A stretch of 64,000 nt of DNA, taken from Typhlomys cinereus (Eukaryota > Chordata > Mammalia > Rodentia > Platacanthomyidae). The DNA is taken from NCBI GenBank assembly GCA_023101885.1, contig JALPQD010000215.1, positions 1,302,001 through 1,366,000 on the forward strand, given 5' to 3'. Each line of letters starts with the position of its first letter. Positions within the stretch are counted from its first letter, which is position 1. Below the pieces are notes generated by a model. It did not search any database and was not told the origin of the DNA. It was given only the letters and a program-made list of their open reading frames with translations. The translations under genes were made by a program, and so were the position numbers. Positions 12,631-24,800 of this stretch are shown one piece after another.

Positions 12631-14754
12631 AACCATAGGACTTCCTGTGTTTTGTGGGCCACGTGGCCACATGGAACAAAAGGTGCATTTTCTCGACTTC
12701 CTTGTGTCCACTGTATGGTCACGAAATGATCCCCAACACAGAGAACGTGTGATCTCTTCAGGAAACCATCTTAGGAGGCCCTTTGCCCTTGTCTTTCCGT
12801 ATATTCAAAGTGGCTGGGGCTGTGGCAGCCGTGCTGACTGTGAGGTTGAAGGCTATGGTTAGGTGGTGGAGTGAGAGTCGGGGCTCTCATGCTGTTCCGG
12901 AGTGTGTGGAACCTTCAGGCGGGCCTCCTTCACACCTTCGGACCGCAGCGCTTACCAAAGAATACACCTTCCGACCCTTCCTCTTAAACCATCATTCATT
13001 TCAGTTTCCGGTTACTTCGTGTCCAGTCCAGTCCTTTCTGTTTTAAACGCTACAATTCCTTCCAGGGCCACTGCTCTGGGCAGTGCCATTGCAATGTTTT
13101 AAGTGGTCAACCCCCCCCCCCCCCGTCCCCTTGGGGAAGCAGCATGACGACTCCCACAGCGAGAGGCGCTGGTACATTGTCACAGGGCACAATGGAGTCA
13201 GACATAGAATTGTGCTAGGGAGTCTCTTGTGGGTTTATCTGGTGGCCCCCCCATCACCACAAGGATCTCTCAGCATGGAAGGGAGAGGGGAGCACCCCGA
13301 CATGCAGGAAGGAGCGTCAGGCCGCAGTTCAGGACGTATCACACATCTGGGCACAGGAAAGGCCTGTAGGTGTCAAGACCTCAGGAAGAGTCCAGTCCTG
13401 CTGCCTCCTTGATCGTAGCCAGGGAGACAGGGGCCCTCAGACTCCTGGCCCGTGGAGTAAGCGAGTGGCATTGGAAGCCCCCAGGCTCACAGCAGCAGGA
13501 TTCCAACCCAGTACCACACTGCCAGCTTCCTGGGGGGAGGGCAGGAAATAACCATGTCATGGACCATTGGGCAGCTCCCGGGGGAACACTTGTCCCCCCA
13601 GCACTGGTCACCAGCCCCCCAGTGAAGTGTTCTTCTCCCTTACGATGCTAGTCCCTTTCACCCCAGATAGGAAGACTGGCTCAGACGCGCTGACGGCGCG
13701 TGTGCGGATCTGTCTACTTGGGGTACTTAGTACCCGGGAAATTCATCTCCTGAGGAGAGGCCAAGATGCAGGCCCAGCGGTAGGGGTGGGGCGTAGACTC
13801 ATCCTCCCACAGAGCCCGTGGTCTGAGCCCACGGTCCCCACGGACCTGTGGCACATGGCAGGAGCAAACGCAGCATCTCAGCTGACCCCAGGGCCAGCGT
13901 CAGCATCCCAGCAAGATCCCTGGGGATTGGTGGGAAAGTTGACACTGGGAGTTTCTGCTGGAGATCTGCTGTCTCCTGGACCTCACCTTTTTGGGGATGG
14001 TCTTGGGTAATTTCAATCAATTTCCTTTGCAAAAACAAACAAACAAACAAACAACAACAACAACAAAAACAGCTGCAAAACCTCGTGGGCTTTTCCCATG
14101 CTGTACTTGGCATTCCGCAGAGAATGCTCCCCAGAGATCCCTTCCCTGACCCTTTCATAAAGAGTCACCCTCTTCTCTGGCCCTCAGGTGTGCTGAGCTG
14201 GCTGGGAGTGATGTTGGTACCCGCTCATCTCTTCCAGCTTCAGTGTCCTTCAGACCCGAGAAATCTACTGCTACTGAGTGCCCAACACATGCCAGGTCCT
14301 GAGCGCTGTCCTGGGACGATGTCACAGAATAACAGACGAGTCCCCTGGCTGAAGGAGGACCCAGTGTGGGTGGGTACAGTGGGCATGGAAACCACAGGGG
14401 GCAGGAGTCAGACAGGCAGGAGAGGCTGGGAAGCGGAGGCACCTGCTCCTTCCCCAGAGGATTGGGTGGTCTCTCTGACCCACAACCTAGCACAACGCCA
14501 GACACATCAGACATTCAAAACTATTCAGCCTGGATCAGACGGGACTCTTCTCCAAGACCAAATGCCCTAGCTTCAGTTTGCCTATCTTTTCTGGACAATG
14601 GTTGGTTAAATTTTTGTTTCCTATTTAGAAAACTCCCAGAAGTTCTATCTTCAATAGAAAGTCCTTTGGAGACCAAAGTTGGGAAAGGAACTTCCTCCAG
14701 GACTCCAGAACCTTCCCCCGCCACACGCCTCCCTGTTTAGTCTGCAGACACCAC
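12631..14754. other. intronic unique sequence
   Basis: No gene was recognised. There is a C run at 13111-13124 and an AAAC/AAC repeat at about 14034-14070. The 240-codon plus-strand frame at 13848-14570 is not recognisable. Confidence 0.5.
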
Positions 14755-14832
14755 CCCTCCCTGTGAGCCAGAGCTAAACCTTTCTTCTTTAAGCTGCTTT
14801 TGTTAGGGCAACGAGACAAACAACTGACACAA
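14755..14832 (+). mobile_element. 3' end of an hAT-like (URR1-type) rodent repeat
   Basis: The stretch GTGAGCCAGAGCTAAACC, TTCTTTAAGCTGCTTTTG and the AACTGACACA end match the tail pattern of common rodent nonautonomous hAT repeats. Family name is from memory. Confidence 0.45.
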
Positions 14833-14980
14833 CGTTCATTCCAGCACTCAGAAGGGGGCGCCAGGAGGGGCAGGAGTTCAAAGCCAGCCTTGACTCCACA
14901 GTGAGCTTTGAGGCTAGTGTGCGCTACAAGAGATCTTGCTCTTAAAAGAAAACAGTTGAGCAACAAGCAGTAACAACAAG
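14833..14980 (+). mobile_element. B1 SINE
   Basis: Contains CATTCCAGCACTCAGAAGG, AGTTCAAAGCCAGCCTTGAC and a short A-rich tail, the 7SL-derived B1 pattern. The 5' end is truncated. Confidence 0.8.
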
Positions 14981-14984
14981 AGCA

Positions 14985-15435
14985 GTGCGCCCTCTGCTCA
15001 TGACGCGGCTGCTGCACCTGGGAACTCGCTGCAGCCGTATCTACTGCCGCACGACCCCCACCATATCGGCCTATCGGCATTTCAGCATGGACGAGGGGAC
15101 GATCTCGTGAGACACCACGCTGCCCAGGGAGACTAGTGAGGGCCGACGGCGACAGGAGAAGAAGCACTACTTCCCGCCATGATTTACCCTCCGACAAGTC
15201 ATCCATATCCTGGCAAGTACCCAGGGACCTGTCAGTACAGGCACCCCAGACAAGACCCAGCGGGCCACACATACAAAAAGATGTGAAATAGGAGGAGTCT
15301 GGCTGGAAAGGAGATAGTATGAAGTGGGACAGAAGCGGGGGTGGGGTGGGATTGCATAGTAAGGGGCGAAAATGATATCGTCATTGTATTCATGTACGAA
15401 AGTGCCAAAGAATTAAAAATTAAATTTTTATACAC
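14985..15435 (+). mobile_element. unclassified retroelement-like segment, possible L1 3' end
   Basis: The right end (15290-15435) reads through GGGACAGAAGCGGGGG to TTCATGTACGAAAGTGCC and an AT-rich AATTAAAAATTAAA end, resembling 3' ends of rodent LINE-derived repeats. The CpG-containing left part was not recognised. The call is tentative. Confidence 0.3.
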
Positions 15436-15483
15436 TGGTGTGTGTGCGTGTGTGCGTGCGTGCGTGCGTGCGTGTGTGTGTGC
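15436..15483. repeat. TG/CGTG microsatellite
   Basis: TGTG units alternating with GCGTGCGTGC repeats. Confidence 0.85.
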
Positions 15484-15651
15484 GCTGTAGAATGGAAGAG
15501 GGAGGGGAGGGAGCTTATGTGGTACTGATGGGAGGTGGGAGGAGAAGTAAAAACTTCACTGAGTCCTGAAGACAAAGGCTGAGGCTGAGAAAGGGCCTTA
15601 GGCGGAAGGTAGAAGACATGAGCTTTCGCCTTGCCCCCAGTGCCAGGACAG

Positions 15652-15832
15652 GGTTAACCTTGCATCCAGAGGCATTCCAGGTTTGCAGAGGGTGACCTTA
15701 CATCCAGAGACAGCCCAAGTTTGCAGAGGGCGACCTTGTGCTCAGAGGCACACCTGGTTCACAGAGGGTGCCTAGCATCCAGAGGCACCTCTAAGTTTGT
15801 AGAGGGTAACCTAGAATCCAGAGGCACCCCAG
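15652..15832. repeat. minisatellite, about 37-40 bp unit, roughly five copies
   Basis: Degenerate copies of a unit containing CATCCAGAGGCACCCC, then GTTTGCAGAGGGTGACC. The copies differ by many substitutions, so the array is old. Confidence 0.8.
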
Positions 15833-15999
15833 TTTTTCCACACCACTCTAGTAAGCAGCACTAATCTAATAGCTTCAGGTTGCAGATGATGTCATCGTGC
15901 ATGGGAGAATAGACAACAGTTATTTCTGCTCAGCATCTTTCTCAATGTCTCAAAGAAGTTCATTCACAGATTTGGGGTCTGGGGAATATTGCAAAATAC

Positions 16000-16110
16000 G
16001 GTGAGATGTTTGGATCAGACAGACATGAATGGGAATCCCTGCTCTGCGGCATGCCCTTGGGCGAGCCCTTAACTTCTCCAGCCTCTTCAAGTGGAGAGAA
16101 GGGGTATCGT
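16000..16110 (-). mobile_element. MIR-like fragment
   Basis: The segment GGAATCCCTGCTCTGC ... CTTGGGCGAGCCCTTAACTT resembles the MIR core and tail (strand inferred). Old and diverged. Confidence 0.4.
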
Positions 16111-16212
16111 GATGCAACTCTTCACATCTGCAAAGCCTACATGAGAGCTAACATCTGGAAAGCATCCAAAGCAATGCTTAGCAGAAAGGAGCTGCCCAAG
16201 AAATAAGTTTTC

Positions 16213-16440
16213 CTGGACAGGAAGACGGATCAGTGGTAAGGTGCTTGCAATCCAAGCATGAGATCCCAAGCTCAAGCCCCAGCGCCCATGTGAAAAAGCC
16301 AGGCGGGATGTGGCACTTGTGATCCCTGTGCTGGGAAGGCAGAGGCAGGAGGATTCCTGGAGTTCACTGCAAGAACACACGTGTGCACACATAAGAACGT
16401 GCATGTGACAAGTACACACACACACACACACACACACAAA
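16213..16440 (+). mobile_element. ID/B2-like SINE with CA tail
   Basis: Head AAGACGGATCAGTGGTAAGG, then GAGATCCCAAGCTCAAGCCCC, GCCAGGCGGGATGTGGC and B1-like GGCAGAGGCAGGAGGATTCC, ending in a CA microsatellite (16413-16437). Confidence 0.75.
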
Positions 16441-17483
16441 GCAACTCTCATTACTGTTGTGATTGCTATTGAGATCTGACAGAGGAGTTACTCAGTAGAG
16501 ACACCTTCTCTGCAAGATACTGCTCAGAAGGGTCTCCGCCTTGGGGAAAATTTAAGGAGGGCAAAGATTTGTCTTTGATCTGAGATAAAGACAAGACCGA
16601 TTAGGGAGAAGGGAAAGGAAAGGGTGGGTGACTCTCTAGGTAGAGGGGGCGGGGGAAATCAGTGAAGCTGAATGAAACTAAAGAAAGGTCTGGGGTGGCC
16701 ACAGTGTACCCCTTCCAAGCCTGCAGCGAGCTTTTCTGTGGGCACTGAAGATGTGTGGAGATGCGCTTGCAGAGCAGGGAGGGATTGGTTCCCGGAGGAG
16801 CGTGGCCGCAGCAACCTGTAATGTTTCTAAGCGGAGCTTCTTGTTAGCAGCTGCAAGTCCATCCAAGGTCAAGGAGGTTCTGGGAAGAGTAGGAGAGAGC
16901 TGACCGGGAAACAGCTCAGGCTGCTCAACCAGTATCTTGGTACTTTCCGCGGAGTGCTCGCATCCACAGCAAAGTGTCTCCCCCACAAAGGCGGTGGCTG
17001 ACCACCTCCCCCAGGCAGTATGGCAAAGTGGAGAGGGAAGGTACCTGGACGGGCCTTCAAGATCAGCGACGGAGAGAAACACCCATTTGTTCCCAGTGTA
17101 CTTTAGAATCTGGCTGCAGCCAAGCCTGGCAGCTAAGACTGGGCAAAAGGACGCTTTGACCCTTGGAAGAAAGGAGGCAGCCCCTGCCTCATGTCCAGGC
17201 TCCTGGAGTCTCCGTGCTTATGCGCCCACGACACACCAACACCTGTTCCCTGGTGCATCTTCTCTTCCACGGCGAATGTCTCGTGGGATGAACTGAGTCT
17301 TTTATCTGTGGGTCCCACACATGGCTTCTAGCACGGGCTCTGGGTGGTGTCGGACCAGATTTTGGGGAGATGGATGGACACGTGGAGCTCACTGCCTGAT
17401 GGAGAACTCAGATTGGAAGCCACAAATCCTGTTTTCTGGGCAGGTGGAAGGATGGGGGAGGCAGCTTCATTGTGACTCACAAA

Positions 17484-17781
17484 ATTTTCTTTGGTGTATG
17501 TGTGTGCGCATGCGCCTGCGGAGGCCCAGGGGTGACATCGAGAATCATCCTCCATCACTCTTCCACCTTATTGCTGTGAGCTGGGTCTCCACCCAAACCT
17601 ACAGAACCATCCACACTAGTCTGGCCAGCTTGTTCTGGGGAGTCCTAGGCGCTGCCTTCCAGGGCTAGAATTAATCACAGGTGGTCTGCCACACTTGCCT
17701 GACATTTTTATGTGGGATTGGGGATCTGAACTCAAGTCCTTTTGCTTCTGAGGCAAAGGCCTTAGCTGTCTCCCCAGCCCC
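17484..17781 (-). mobile_element. long-form B2-like SINE (retains B3-like middle)
   Basis: Contains the family motifs GGCCCAGGGGTGACATCGAG and GAGAATCATCCTCC. A middle segment absent from young copies follows (about 17570-17640, around TGTGAGCTGGGTCTCC and CTGGCCAGCTTG). It ends TCTGAACTCAAGTCC and GTCTCCCCAGCCCC. Confidence 0.8.
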
Positions 17782-17865
17782 ACTGTGCCTCGTTTAATCT
17801 CTTTCCTTCACTCTTGGTTTAATGACGACCTTAAAGCTGGTGTTCACGGTCAGTGCTAATCGTCG

Positions 17866-17898
17866 GCGTGTCAAGGTGTCGGCGTGTCAAGGTGCCGG
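17866..17898. repeat. tandem duplication of about 17 bp
   Basis: The unit CGGCGTGTCAAGGTGTC is repeated with one change. Confidence 0.85.
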
Positions 17899-17917
17899 AT
17901 GATCTGGAGACAAGCCT

Positions 17918-18215
17918 TCAGGAATAACTGTGAGGGGCTATTAGGGCAACTGAGGTGGGAAGACCCACCCCCAAAGGAAAGCAGCACCTCCCCCTGGGCT
18001 GCATGGGCAGAGGAAGCTGGCGGGACAGCAGTTCATGGCCCTCTTCCTGACTGCAGACGCGACGCCGCCAGCTGCCTCGGGCTCCTGCACCTTGACTGCC
18101 TCGCCATGATGGACTGTGCCTTCGCCCGTGAGCCAAAATCAATGCTTCTTTCCTTGAGTTGCTTTCGTCTGCATTTTATCACAGTGACCGGAAACCAAGT
18201 GAGACATCGGGTGCT
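17918..18215 (+). mobile_element. hAT-like (URR1-type) rodent repeat
   Basis: Shows GTGGGAAGACCCACC, CATGATGGACTGTGCC, GTGAGCCAAAATCAATGC and TTGAGTTGCTTTCGTC ... ATCACAGTGACCGGAAACC. This is the layout of common rodent hAT-derived nonautonomous repeats. Family name from memory. Confidence 0.6.
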
Positions 18216-18884
18216 TCCCTCATTTCCGGGCCTTGTACTTGCTCGGTGAACCTCAAAAGTTCTCATCCCACCCGTTAGCCCCTCAACCAGCAAGGACCGC
18301 AACATGGAGACGGCTGGCGGGCCTCTCTGCCCAATCCCTGGCCACACGCCCTTTTCCTTCCTGCTGACGCATGAACTGTCCCCTTGGGCCGGCGACTCTG
18401 CTGACCCCCGCCGGCCTCACCCTCCCTGCCTTCTGCCTTCCAGCCACAGCAGACCGTAGGCACCCCACCTTGAGCACCTTTGTCTCTGCACACCCCATGT
18501 CCAGAGACGCCCCTCCAAACCTTCTTAGCTTGCTCACGCGCATGGCTCACGTTCCAGAACAGTCTTCCCTAGCAGCCCTCTGCCCCAGCTCCGTGCTCCC
18601 AGCATCCCTTGCTCCTGTTTCACGAGCTGCATCCTCATGGTCTGCTTGCTGGCGGATCTTCCCTTCCGGCTGAGGTGTCCTGGGGCAGAGACCCAGCCTT
18701 TGGGCTCTATCCTGGAGGCTCGGCTGTGCTTGGCTAGTGGTCGTGGGACAGCGGCTGATCAAGGAGCCACCCCCACCCTTTCCTTACTGAAGAACCTGCT
18801 GTTGAGACCCCCATCCCTCTCCTTTCTGGGTCAGGGTCTGGCCACCAGCTAATGGCTAGAGAGGTCCTGAGTGTCATGGAAATT

Positions 18885-19105
18885 GGGGTGTACGCCTACA
18901 TGCGGGTATGTTAGTGTACGTGGAGGCCAGAGGTCAACCTTGAGTGGTGTTTCTCAGGTGCCAATCACCTTGGTTTTTGATCTCTCATTGGCTTGGATTT
19001 TGTCAAGTAGGTTAGGCTGGCTAACTAATGAACCCCGGGATCTACCTGTCTCTGTCTCCCCAGTGTTAGAATTGCAAGTATGCTCTGCCACGCCCGTCAA
19101 TTACT
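18885..19105 (-). mobile_element. B3-like SINE fragment
   Basis: Contains GGAGGCCAGAGGTCAACC, TTAGGCTGGCTAACTAATG and GTCTCTGTCTCCCCAGTG. The tRNA-derived head is missing. Confidence 0.7.
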
Positions 19106-20414
19106 AATTATTAATGTATTTCGCAATCGCTGTAGGCCTGGCATTATCCCCCTCTGCTAGAAAGCAGGCAAGGCTACAATGAGCAGCATCTCGCACCCAG
19201 AGCAGAGGGAAGACAAGCCGTTTTGGTGCTAAGAAGGGGATGGGTGCTGGCCGGGCCATGGGAGCCTGGCAGGGGGCCTTATGGCCCCATGTGTTTCTTA
19301 CCATGGAGGACACAGCAACACGGCTTTCTATTTTCAGAAACTCTGTGGCTATGAGATGATTCCCTTCAATATCCCGTTTGATTCCTCCTCAACTCCACCT
19401 GCCCCAGAGGGGTGTCGGGAACTTGGGGGAGGGTAATGAGAGAAAGTAGACCAGACTCTAGGGTTCCTTAGCGTCCCCTGCTGGGGTTTCCCTGGGGACA
19501 CCTCTACCTTCCTGTGCCCCTGGGGAAGGGGGTCTGCTGTCCTGGCCTCAGCCAACAGAGCTTGAATTTAGGAATGAGGTGGGAATTTCCATAAGTTCTG
19601 CAGCTGTCTACGGACCCCCCCCCACTGTCACAGGAATTCAGAATGGAGGCCAGCGGGAAGGAAGAAAAAGTCTAATGAAGAGCTTGAGGGTGTGACTGCT
19701 CCAATATTCTCAGCAGCCCCGGGGGCAGGCTTATCACCTAAAGCGCAGGAAGCTCAGAGACAGAGCTAACCAGTCACAGGGCCCATTAGGGAACACCTGT
19801 GAAGTTCTTCTGCTAAGCAGGTCCTTAGGGTCCTGACCGTGTCCAAATCCCCTGCTACTCCTGCAACATCAGTGTTGGTTCTCTCCCCGCCCCTTCAGCC
19901 TCCCCGGCCTCCTCCCGCTGAATACTTGGTTCTTGACGCTCTTCTTCCTCCCCTCTGACCCCGATGTCCTCACAACGAGAATGTTCTTTCTTCCTGTTGT
20001 CCACCCTGCCGACACCTTGTCTGTCTTTTCAGGTCAGGTCTGCAGTCTCCTCTCACTACCCCAGAGCACCCCCTTCCACCGGACATAGCACTAGTTCTCT
20101 TAAATTCAGTCCCATGACCCCAACCCCCCCAACCCCCGCCCCCCCTAGCCCTTTCTCCCTTTTGGGTGGTAGAGGTCAGTGATTCTGAGGGACGCTGCTC
20201 CCCATCATGTCCCTGGCTTCGCACTTGGGAGTGTGTAGGGGGCTCATTAAAGATTTAAACAGTCATATAAATGAATGAAGGAAATGCTTCATTTGTATCT
20301 GCAAACTAGCCTGGAGACTTAAAAATTCATATTTCATCTGAATATGGGATTTGGCTAAAATAATGATTTGAGATTAAAAAGAGCTATTGAAGTTTTTAAT
20401 TAGAAAAATGACTT
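19106..20414. other. intronic unique sequence; AT-rich block 20230-20410
   Basis: No gene was recognised. The 20230-20410 block is unusually AT-rich with repeated TAAT, ATTA and AAATG motifs and is a candidate conserved noncoding element. Confidence 0.45.
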
Positions 20415-20557
20415 TTCGAAAGGCAAGGGCTCACACAGTAGCCCAGGTTGTCCTGGAATTCGATCTATAACTTAGGTGGGCCTCAAACTCATGGCAATCC
20501 TCCTGCCTCAACCTCCTGAGTACGGAGATTACAGCGTGCAGCCATCAGGCCAGGCCC
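20415..20557 (-). mobile_element. B1 SINE, minus orientation
   Basis: Reverse B1: CACACAGTAGCCCAGGTTG, CTCAAACTCATGGCAATCC, TCCTGCCTCAACCTCCTGAG, ending near GGCCAGGCCC. Confidence 0.85.
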
Positions 20558-21149
20558 ATTGTAAGTGTGATATGCTATAAAGTGTCTGTTCAGTCTGCTT
20601 TGCTCCCTATTTCTCTGAGCTGGGAGACGGCGCCCAAGACACTCTGCAAATGACCACATTTGATGAACGTGGCCAGGGCTTCTCCAGAGGGCCTCTGTCC
20701 CCAGCACTCACTCGTGCCACCCCCAGTGTGCAAACCTTCTGCCTCTCTCTGCCTCCCTGCCCCCCTCTCCTTCCCATCTCTCGCTCACGTGTGCCCCTCA
20801 TTTCTGAACGTCTAAAAAAAGATGGTTTTTACCATCGCTTCTTGATCAGAGAAGCACCCTTGGGTAATACGAAGGGGCTGCCATTTCTGGAAGCCTCCCC
20901 TCCCCCCTCCATAGCTGGAGGCGATCGATTCATTGGCCACAGGGGTTGACAGACATCCTGCTCTGTCATGGTCACCGTGGGTAGAGATGAGCAAAGAAGG
21001 CAAACCAATCGCTGCCTCACAAAGCTTAGGTCTAGTGAAGGGAGACGTGTGAAGCTGTGGATCTACAGCCAGTGGGCTCGGACCCAAAACATCACCAGGT
21101 AGGGGGATGGCTTGGCTGCAGCTTCAAAAAAGATGTTTGGGGACAAGAT

Positions 21150-21260
21150 GGGAACAAGCACCTGTTCACTTAACCTTTAGCCGCCCGGACGGTACTTTCG
21201 GTTTTGACAGAAAGGGAAACTGAGGTTTGAGAGGATCATACAGCTCAGTGAGCCACAGTG
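21150..21260 (+). mobile_element. MIR-like fragment
   Basis: Contains AGAAAGGGAAACTGAGGTTTG and AGAGGATCATACAGCTCAG, degraded versions of the MIR 'gaaactgaggc ... cacacagct' core. Confidence 0.5.
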
Positions 21261-21602
21261 TGCCCACCAAATGAACCCACTTCTGCCAGGTTGCAGACAT
21301 TGCCCCCACGCCACCAACTTCCTCCGAAGGCGTTAATGACGACCTCACAGGGGCGCAGATCTGCCTTGATGTTCACCCTGAGGACGTTTCCAAAGTGAAG
21401 GGGCACAAAGAAAGAGGTGCCCGGGGTCCAGGCTGGCAACTGATCTCTGCGCACCTGCTTTCCGCTGTGATTAGGGGCTGTGTGTTGCTGAGTCACATGG
21501 TCAGAGCACAGTTCTCCTGCCTGCTCCTGGGCACTCAGTAGGGCTGGATCTGATACAGGTAGACTAGGTCCATGACTGGAAGCCAGTGTACCCTGCCTAG
21601 AG

Positions 21603-21869
21603 CACCACCGCCACCACCGCCACCACCGCCACCACCGCCACCACCGCCACAACCACCACCACCGCCCACAACCACCGCCACCGTCACCACCACCGCCACC
21701 ACCACCACCACCACCACCACCACCACCACCACCACCGCCACCACCACCACCGCCACCACCACCACCGCCACCATCACCACCACCACCACCGCCACAACCA
21801 CCACCACTACCACCACCGCCACTACCACCACCACCACCACCGCCACAACCACCGCCACCACCACTACTA
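21603..21869. repeat. CCA/CCG trinucleotide array, about 89 triplets
   Basis: A nearly uninterrupted triplet array of CAC/ACC with CCG and ACA variants. It is open in all forward frames, giving spurious poly-Thr, poly-Pro or poly-His peptides, and poly-Gly, poly-Val or poly-Trp on the reverse. Confidence 0.95.
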
Positions 21870-24800
21870 TGGGTCTCCATGGAATATGGGGAACAGAGCA
21901 TAAGGTCTGGGTGCAAGTTCTGCCATGTGACCCTAGTGTGTGGTTCCCTCCAGATGTTTCTGCTTCTTGTTCAGGTGGGAAGCTGGGGCTAGGAGGGAAT
22001 GTGGTGGACATCGGCCAGACTAAACTAGCCATGGCAGACATTAAGAATGTGGGGGAAACTGCTATCAGAATCTAGGCTCTGTGTGTGTGTGTGTGGGGGG
22101 GGAACGGGGTAGAAGTTCCCAGGGTCCTGTGAATTGGATGGGAGTTTTGCTAAAGAATAGAAGGTTCTAGAGTTACTAAAGAGGCATGGTCCATTATGTT
22201 CGTTGCTGACCCATAGGCGCCGGATCCGGGGGATACTAATGGGCAACCAAACTTTGGAAGCAGAATAGGGAAGTCAGGGCTCTGCTTGCGTGTCACTCCC
22301 TCAGCTCCTGCAGGCCAACTGCTTTCCTTGAAAATCTGCTCTTGCCTTAACCAGTCAGCTCTGGGCAGGAGAGACCAAGCCTTTGACTTCTTTTATTTTA
22401 TAATAGATTCATGACTCATTATTATTGTTAAAAGAAGTTCCAGGAAGAAAAAAAAACACAAATCATTCTCTCTCTCTCTTCCTCTCTCTCTCTCTCTTTC
22501 CCTTCCTCCCTCCCCACATGCTGATGACATTTGCATTCGTTTCAGAAGTATTAAGAATTTCTGAACTGAGCCATTGTTACACACTTCTTGTGCACCTACT
22601 GTGCTCAAAGTTCCTAAAGAAAGTCACATTATTTCAGGAACTGGGGAGCAATGGCGAAGGCCCAGCAGTACCTCCCTCCTCAGCTTATCCATGGGGAAAG
22701 GTCGAGAGTGTCCTGGGGGGCTGCTCCAACCTCTGCTCAACGCTGCATCCTTTACTCCAGCAGAAATAAGACAACATGACCGGATGGAGTCTGGAACCTT
22801 CTGCCGTCTCACAGGCCGGGCAGTTATGACCTGGGCAGGGAGACCTGGAAGCCGTGGTGGTGCCTCTCATAAGACTGGGGGGCATGGCTGGCAGAGTTAA
22901 CATAAGCAAGCAGACAGGAGGAGCTCGGGTCGGCAGAGAGAAGTTAGGGGCCTGGACAGGGAGCAGGATTTCTGTCCCACCTCCAGAGAGGTCAGGGGCC
23001 AGAGAGGTGACAGACCACGGGGCAGTTTCACCAGCCACGGGCTCCTCCTCAGCAGGGTGGAAGTCCTCCAGGGAACACGGGGAGTCAGGACAGAGGGGAG
23101 GCAGAAGCAAGAATCAACATTGTCCCTGAGACTGCATTTCCTTTGGGGGTTCCAAGAGCGGCGACTCCGGGAGCAGCAAGCCACTAAGTGGGCCAGAGGC
23201 TCAGCACTCGTAACAAGCTGTGCAGTGTCTTCTTGGGGACCTGATTGCAGTCTTTGCTGAAAGGACCAATTCAGCGCTCCACTTGGGGACTCCCCCGGGC
23301 AGCTTCCTTGACAAGTCCGGGGATTCCACCCAGCACTCTGCACCCGCAGGTCTCCAGGCGGCAGCCTGTCCCCAGCTCCACCCTCGAGGCTCCTAAAGAC
23401 ACTGGTCTGCCACGGAGATCAAATTCACTTGTCTGTTCTGCAGAGGGGGAAATACAGCCTCGGTGCTTCCTTCATCTCTCTCCTCCTCCTCCCCCGAGTG
23501 GGCCCCTAACAGGTGGCCCTGTCCTGTCCTGTCTGTCGAGTTCCTCGGCAGACTCATTAACTTCAAAAGCAGCCACGGAGGCAAGGAAACGTTTCCCAGT
23601 TCCCATCTTTATCAAGAAGTGAATGAAAACAACCACCTCAATAGGCAAAATGACAACAAAAACACCAATGAAAACTAGAGAGCCAAAGAGACCAGAGAAG
23701 GCCCGGCTTGATTTTCATCCCGTAGTGTCAGCAGCATCTCAGAGAGAAAATTGGACAGCTGCCTGCCACATAGTTGAATACATTCAAGAGGGGATGGAAG
23801 GGTCTTTTGTCAAGTTTCCCACCCCAAATCCCAAGTTGTAGAAGCAGCAGTGGCCCTAGTGCCTGCCTGACCCCCATCAAGACTGACTCGTTCTGGATAT
23901 TTAGAAAAGCAAACCCACCTACACCCCAAGAACTGTGAATACCAACTGGGGGGGGGCAGGTAAGCAAACTTCTGAGTCTTTGGAAGGCAGTATGGCTTGA
24001 AAAATCAGCACTTTAAAATCTTCTAGCTACTTCACAAGTGGCAAAGGCCCAGGCTCTTGAGGTGGTCCCAGGCCCGCCTCCGACACCCCAATAGGACAGA
24101 GGCTCTGGAGATGAAAGTCTGGTCAGACCCAGCCCTGAGTGTTGGTTTGACCAGCCTGGACTTCAGCGTGCCACGTGCCAAGGGACTCACCACCCAGCCC
24201 TCTCCCTCACCGCCCGGAGGCAAGTTCCTGGGCTGGGCACCCGGGGAGGCCGCCATGGGGACCGTGCCAAACCCACAGCTACTGTGCGCATCCCACAACC
24301 TTCAGCAAGTGGTGCAAATTCTAACCCTTTACTGGTCCATCGGGGATGGAGAGAAGTAGGCAGCTCGGACAGAAAGTTAAAGGGGGTGGGCGGCATGTTT
24401 GGGGACCTGGACACCACAGATGCACAATGATCCAAAACCGTCTCTCTAGTCTGCTTGCCTACTGGGAATTACAAGATGTTTAACAGATCATAGTATTAAG
24501 GATTTGTAAATAAACCTGATTGAAATTATATTTATATTATACCAAGTCCCCAGTAGCCCTTAAAATAACATCCCACGTTTCCATTAATTTTATTTTTGCC
24601 CACAAATTTTTATCTCCGTAACCAAAATCCGAAGAAAAAGACAAACCACTAGGATCCTGTCCCTGAGGCATCCTGATTCACTTGGCTTTCTTTCTCTTTC
24701 GGCATCAAAGCTTGTCATAAATGTTTAATTAAATGGAAGCTGTCTTTCCACTGCTAATGACTAGCGGTCTGAAAGGCTTTTCATTTTTTTTTTTTTTATA

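Noticed and set aside
21245..22075. Long Gly-, Val- and Thr-rich frames on both strands
   Set aside because: Products of the CCA/CCG triplet array; no unique sequence in them looks coding.
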